Below are positions 4,907 to 8,280 of a stretch of 8,280 bases of DNA, in pieces. Every line of letters begins with the position of its first letter. Position 1 is the first letter of the stretch. Source of the stretch: Sphingomonadales bacterium (lineage in GTDB: Bacteria > Pseudomonadota > Alphaproteobacteria > Sphingomonadales > Sphingomonadaceae); the NCBI GenBank assembly GCA_025360285.1, contig JANYCM010000298.1, positions 1 to 8,280 of the forward strand, read 5' to 3'. The notes beneath the pieces are model-generated. The model searched no databases. It saw nothing but the letters and a program-made list of their open reading frames with translations, and was not told the origin of the DNA. A program made the position numbers and the translations under genes.

Positions 4907-7471
4907 GTGAATTATCGTTCCAGGCAGCAGCCAGCAGTGGCGCCGCGCCTGATTTCCGTACTGCTGATTTCCACGATGCTGGCGACGCCGGCCTGGTCAC
5001 AACGTCCGCGCCGTGACGATAGCGCCGCCCCGCCGCCGCCACCGGTGGCCGGTGAAGCCGCGGCGCCGCTGGCCAACCCCGATACCAGCAAGGTGGTGCG
5101 CGCCGTCATCGTGCGCGGCACCGAACGGTTGGAGCCGGAAACCGTGCGGTCCTATCTCAACCTGGCGGTCGGTGATCGTTATGATCGTGATCGGGCCGAC
5201 CAGGCGGTCAAGGCGCTGTATGCGTCGGAACTGTTTTCCGATGCGACCATCCGCGATGACAATGGCACTCTGACCGTCGAGGTGAAGGAAAATCCGGTGA
5301 TCAACCGGATCATCATCGAAGGCGCCAAGCGCGTGAAGGAGGACAAGATCCGCGAGGAAATCCGCCTGGCGCCTCGCCAGATCTTCACGCGGTCAAAGGC
5401 GCGCGCCGATGTCGGCCGCATATTGGAACTTTATCGCCGTTCCGGGCGCTTTGCGGCGTCGGTGGAACCCAAGATCATCCAGCTTGAACAGAACCGCGTC
5501 GATGTGGTGTTCGAAATGACCGAAGGGCCGAAATCCAAGGTCCGCCAGATCAACATCCTGGGCAATGTGAAGTTCAGCGAAAAACAGATCCGCAACGTTA
5601 TGGCGACGAAGCAGCAGCGCGGCTGGCGGATTTTCACCTCCAACGATACCTATGATCCCGATCGCCTGGCCTATGACCAGCAGAAATTACGGCAATTCTA
5701 CCTGACCCAGGGCTATGCCGATTTCCGCGTCGTGTCGCAGGTGGCGGAACTGACGCCCGACAAGAAGGACTTCATCGTCACCTATGTGATCGACGAGGGC
5801 AACCGTTACAAATTCGGCAAGGTCGAGCTGGAAAGCCAGATCCGCGACATCAAGCCCAAGGAATTCCAGCCGCTGATCCATATCAAGCCCGGCGACTGGT
5901 ATGATGCGCAGAAGATTGAAAATACCGTTGAAAGCCTGACCGAAACCGCCGGATTGCTGGGCTATGCCTTTGCCGATGTGCGGCCGCAGTTCGATCGCGA
6001 CAAGGAAAAGCGCGAAATGAACGTGACCTTCGCCATTGGCGAAACGCCGCGCGTCTATGTCGAACGGGTGCAGATCAACGGCAATACCACGACGCTGGAC
6101 AGCGTCATCCGCCGCGAATTCCGCCTGGCCGAGGGTGATGCCTTCAATTCGGTCAAGGTCAAGCGCACCCGCGACCGGTTGCAGAGCCTGGGTTATTTCC
6201 AGGAAAAGCTGGAAATCGAACAAAAGCCCGGCTCGGCGCCCGACAAGGTCATCCTCGAGGCCAATGTGCAGGAAAAGCCGACCGGCGAATTGCAGGTGTC
6301 GGCGGGTTTCTCCAGCCTGGAACGTTTCATCCTGTCGCTGTCGATCCGTCAGCGCAATTTCCGCGGCCGCGGCCAGGAACTGCGCGCCTCCGCCAATGTG
6401 TCGAGCTATTCGAAGTCGGTCGAGGCGGGCTTTACCGAGCCTTATCTGTTCGGGCGCAACATCGCCCTGGGTTTCGACATCTTTCGGCGCGACCAACGGT
6501 CGTTCCGCTATACCTCGAACAACACCCGCGATACCACCTACACCTCGGTATCGACCGGCTTTCAGATCCGTACCGGTTTCCCGATCACCGAATTCTGGGC
6601 GGCCTCGCTGCGCTATGGCCTGTCGCGCGATGAAGTCGGGCTCGACCAGGCGACTTTCTTCACAAATGGCGTCTGCGATCCGCTGCTTGCCGGGCGGTAT
6701 TTGTGCGAAGCAATCGGCAAGCGGACCATTTCGTCGGTCGGCTACAGCATCATCTTCAATAATCTCAACAATAACCTGCGGCCCTCCGCCGGCCAGCGTT
6801 TTGCCGTCAGCCAGGATCTGGCCGGCGTGCCGATCGGTGTCAAATATCTGAAGACGCGGGCCAATTATGATTGGTATCATTCGCTGTTCGGATCGGGCTT
6901 CATCCTCAATATCGGCGGTGAAGCCGGCTATATATCCGGCTATGGCGGCCAGGACGTGCTGCTGACCGACCGCTTCTTCCTTGGCCAGCCGCAGATGCGC
7001 GGTTTCAACATCCGCGGCGTCGGGCCGCGCGTGCTGCGCAAGCCGTTTGATGCCAACGGCGTGCTGATCGAGGACAAGAACCAGTGGACCGATGATGCGC
7101 TCGGCGGCCGGGCCTATTATCTGGCGCGCATGGAAGTGCAGATTCCGCTAGGCGCCGCCGGTTCCGAACTGGGGCTGCGGCCCTCGATCTTCACCGATGT
7201 CGGCGCGGTGTGGAGCGTCAAGACGCCGACTCTGTCGTGCCTCAACGGGCCGACGACCAACCTGCCGCAATGCGCCGCCTATAATGGCTCGTCGAATGGC
7301 TTCCAGGAGCAATTCTATGGCAATTCGCCGAGCCCGCGCCTGTCTGTCGGCGTCGGCGTTTCGTGGAACTCGCCGTTCGGGCCGTTCCGATTTGATCTTG
7401 CCAAAGCCCTTCTGAAACAGCAGGGCGATGACACCCAGGTTTTCCAATTCAACGTAGGGACTCAATTCTGA
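4907..7471 (+). CDS. bamA: Outer membrane protein assembly factor BamA (Omp85 family)
   Basis: BamA is the central outer-membrane subunit of the BAM complex that folds beta-barrel proteins into the membrane. From the GTG the protein has 854 residues (E. coli 810). A signal peptide covers about 1-31 (hydrophobic LISVLLISTMLATPAWS, cleaved before Gln32), followed by a Pro/Ala-rich linker. Five POTRA domains follow at about 62-130, 131-210, 211-299, 300-381 and 382-459. They show the repeated pattern of a start strand, an I-x-G-N-like turn (ILGNVKF, QINGNTT) and an aromatic-Gly motif (QGYADF, LGYFQE). The C-terminal barrel spans about 460-854, has the L6 hallmark as MRGF at 697-700, and ends in Phe (NVGTQF), the usual barrel signal. 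Four cysteines occur, in two close pairs (590/600, 778/789), both in the barrel. The stop overlaps the next start by one base. Confidence 0.97.
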   Translation: MNYRSRQQPAVAPRLISVLLISTMLATPAWSQRPRRDDSAAPPPPPVAGEAAAPLANPDTSKVVRAVIVRGTERLEPETVRSYLNLAVGDRYDRDRADQAVKALYASELFSDATIRDDNGTLTVEVKENPVINRIIIEGAKRVKEDKIREEIRLAPRQIFTRSKARADVGRILELYRRSGRFAASVEPKIIQLEQNRVDVVFEMTEGPKSKVRQINILGNVKFSEKQIRNVMATKQQRGWRIFTSNDTYDPDRLAYDQQKLRQFYLTQGYADFRVVSQVAELTPDKKDFIVTYVIDEGNRYKFGKVELESQIRDIKPKEFQPLIHIKPGDWYDAQKIENTVESLTETAGLLGYAFADVRPQFDRDKEKREMNVTFAIGETPRVYVERVQINGNTTTLDSVIRREFRLAEGDAFNSVKVKRTRDRLQSLGYFQEKLEIEQKPGSAPDKVILEANVQEKPTGELQVSAGFSSLERFILSLSIRQRNFRGRGQELRASANVSSYSKSVEAGFTEPYLFGRNIALGFDIFRRDQRSFRYTSNNTRDTTYTSVSTGFQIRTGFPITEFWAASLRYGLSRDEVGLDQATFFTNGVCDPLLAGRYLCEAIGKRTISSVGYSIIFNNLNNNLRPSAGQRFAVSQDLAGVPIGVKYLKTRANYDWYHSLFGSGFILNIGGEAGYISGYGGQDVLLTDRFFLGQPQMRGFNIRGVGPRVLRKPFDANGVLIEDKNQWTDDALGGRAYYLARMEVQIPLGAAGSELGLRPSIFTDVGAVWSVKTPTLSCLNGPTTNLPQCAAYNGSSNGFQEQFYGNSPSPRLSVGVGVSWNSPFGPFRFDLAKALLKQQGDDTQVFQFNVGTQF

Positions 7472-8055
7472 TGAAGAAGATGCTGATTTCGCTGGCACTC
7501 GCCAGTGCCGCGATCGTTTCGACAGCCGCCGCGCCGGTTGCTGCCCAGACCTTGCCGCCCGCCGTTATCGTCATCGTCAACCTTGACCAGGTGTTCGCCG
7601 ATTCGGCCGCCGGCAAGACGGCGCTGGCCGAATTGAAGGCGCGCGCCGATGGCATCCAGTCACGTCTGGCGACGCTGCGCACGTCCTTTGGCACCGAAGG
7701 CGAAAATCTGGAAAAGACTCGCCCGGCGCCGACCGCCACCGCGCCGATCATCGCCGCCTGGGAAGCCAAGGCGCGTGACTGGCAGACGCGCAAGACCCAG
7801 GCCGAACAGGAATTGCAGAAGCGGGATCAGGATTTGCAGCTGAGCCGCCAATATGTCGTCAAGCAGTTGAACGACGGGGTGCAGCCGCTGATTTCGACGA
7901 TCATGCGCGAACGTGGCGCCAGCATCGTGCTTGCCGAAGGCGCCACGCTGCAACATGCCGCTGCGCTCGATGTGACCGCCGATGTCATCGCCCGGCTCGA
8001 CAAGGCGCTGCCGCGCGTTGCGACGATGCCGCCGCCCGCCCCCGCGACCAAATGA
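7471..8055 (+). CDS. skp: OmpH/Skp family periplasmic chaperone
   Basis: This 194-residue secreted protein fits the OmpH/Skp family, periplasmic holdases that carry unfolded outer-membrane proteins to BamA. A clear signal peptide covers residues 1-25 (MKK, hydrophobic core, cleavage after VAA before Gln26). Then comes a short strand (AVIVIVNLDQVFADSAAG), a charged alpha-helical middle rich in Lys, Glu, Gln and Arg (about 50-145) that would form the coiled-coil tentacles, and a returning strand with ASIVLAEGATL and DVTADVIARLDKALP, the usual C-terminal family wording. A Pro/Ala-rich tail makes it longer than E. coli Skp (161). The ATG overlaps the bamA stop (TGATG) and has TAGGGA 10 bases upstream. 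Primary similarity in this family is weak, so the call rests on architecture, the C-terminal motif and position behind bamA. Confidence 0.88.
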   Translation: MKKMLISLALASAAIVSTAAAPVAAQTLPPAVIVIVNLDQVFADSAAGKTALAELKARADGIQSRLATLRTSFGTEGENLEKTRPAPTATAPIIAAWEAKARDWQTRKTQAEQELQKRDQDLQLSRQYVVKQLNDGVQPLISTIMRERGASIVLAEGATLQHAAALDVTADVIARLDKALPRVATMPPPAPATK

Positions 8056-8280
8056 GCGAAACGATCGCCGCCGTCGATGTTTCGGCGGTGATGGCCTTGT
8101 TGCCGCATCGCTTCCCGATGCTGCTCGTCGATCGTGTCGAGGATATCATCCTTGGCACGTCGGCGCGCGGCATCAAGGCGGTGACGATCAACGAGCCGTT
8201 CTTTGCCGGACATTTCCCCGGCCGTCCGATCATGCCCGGCGTGCTGATAGTCGAAGCGCTGTCTGCGCCAGCGCTTCGAC
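8052..8280 (+). CDS. fabZ: 3-hydroxyacyl-[acyl-carrier-protein] dehydratase FabZ, 3'-truncated
   Basis: FabZ dehydrates 3-hydroxyacyl-ACP to trans-2-enoyl-ACP in the fatty-acid elongation cycle in the cytosol. The ATG overlaps the previous stop as ATGA. Visible family motifs are LLPHRFPMLLVDRV (about residues 17-30), FAGHFPGRPIMPGV with catalytic His54 (about 51-64), and VEAL with the active-site Glu68. Spacing matches E. coli FabZ (His54, Glu68). Roughly half of the usual ~145-160 residues is present. After Leu70 the reading becomes S-A-P-A-L-R instead of the expected A-Q-A-A-G-type helix. This coincides with an inverted repeat reaching the window end, so the codons after 8261 are probably artefactual. 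The gene follows ompH directly; in many other proteobacteria lpxD lies between them. Confidence 0.94.
   Translation, partial: MSETIAAVDVSAVMALLPHRFPMLLVDRVEDIILGTSARGIKAVTINEPFFAGHFPGRPIMPGVLIVEALSAPALR
8250..8280. repeat. Perfect 12-bp inverted repeat at the window end, probable fold-back artefact
   Basis: The arm 8250-8261 (GTCGAAGCGCTG) is the exact reverse complement of 8269-8280, with a 7-base loop. Read on the minus strand, 8280-8263 gives GTCGAAGCGCTGGCGCAG, which would encode V-E-A-L-A-Q, the expected FabZ sequence at this point. The last 18 bases therefore look like the opposite strand of the same gene joined on after base 8262. A natural hairpin is possible but less likely, because it would break a conserved FabZ helix. 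Confidence 0.75.

Noticed and set aside
5687..6880. Minus-strand open frame of 397 codons opposite bamA
   Set aside because: It is a shadow of the bamA POTRA and barrel coding sequence, with no signal, motif or ribosome binding site of its own.
8263..8280. Natural hairpin, terminator or recombination site at the window end
   Set aside because: It would interrupt conserved FabZ coding sequence, has no T run, and its reverse strand spells the expected FabZ codons, so an artefact explains it better.

Overview
The window is one compact, GC-rich, plus-strand gene block with the order pyrH (3' part) - frr - uppS - cdsA - dxr - rseP - bamA - ompH/skp - fabZ (5' part). This is the classic proteobacterial cell-envelope/translation cluster. 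GC-rich codons, the wording of the PyrH and Frr motifs, a single-PDZ RseP and ompH followed directly by fabZ (no lpxD between them) suggest an alphaproteobacterium, most likely a sphingomonad-type lineage. This placement is inferred from gene order and remembered family sequences; no search was run.

Layout: 1-426 is the C-terminal part of UMP kinase. 419-988 is ribosome recycling factor. 985-1722 is undecaprenyl diphosphate synthase. About 1709-2518 is CDP-diacylglycerol synthase, probably with a TTG start. 2515-3672 is DXP reductoisomerase. 3691-4839 is the RseP-type intramembrane site-2 protease. 4907-7471 is the outer-membrane assembly factor BamA. 7471-8055 is an OmpH/Skp-type periplasmic chaperone. 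8052 to the end is the start of FabZ. Neighbouring genes overlap by 1 to about 14 bases except at two places: an 18-base gap before rseP, which holds a strong ribosome binding site, and a 67-base gap before bamA. No gene-free stretch exceeds 70 bases. I see no terminator, tRNA, rRNA, CRISPR, insertion sequence or phage gene.

The genes form a coherent programme. Dxr starts the MEP isoprenoid pathway that feeds UppS, which makes the lipid carrier for peptidoglycan and surface glycans. CdsA supplies CDP-diacylglycerol for phospholipids. FabZ acts in fatty-acid elongation. OmpH/Skp escorts and BamA inserts outer-membrane proteins, while RseP belongs to the family that cleaves membrane-bound regulators in envelope stress. 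PyrH and Frr tie the block to nucleotide supply and translation.

I found no undescribed biological system. The most striking observation is at the extreme 3' end. The last 18 bases are the reverse complement of what fabZ should read at that point (it would encode V-E-A-L-A-Q), and 12 of them pair perfectly with bases just upstream. This looks like a fold-back (inverted-duplication) artefact at a contig end, so the last ~19 bases should not be trusted as gene sequence.
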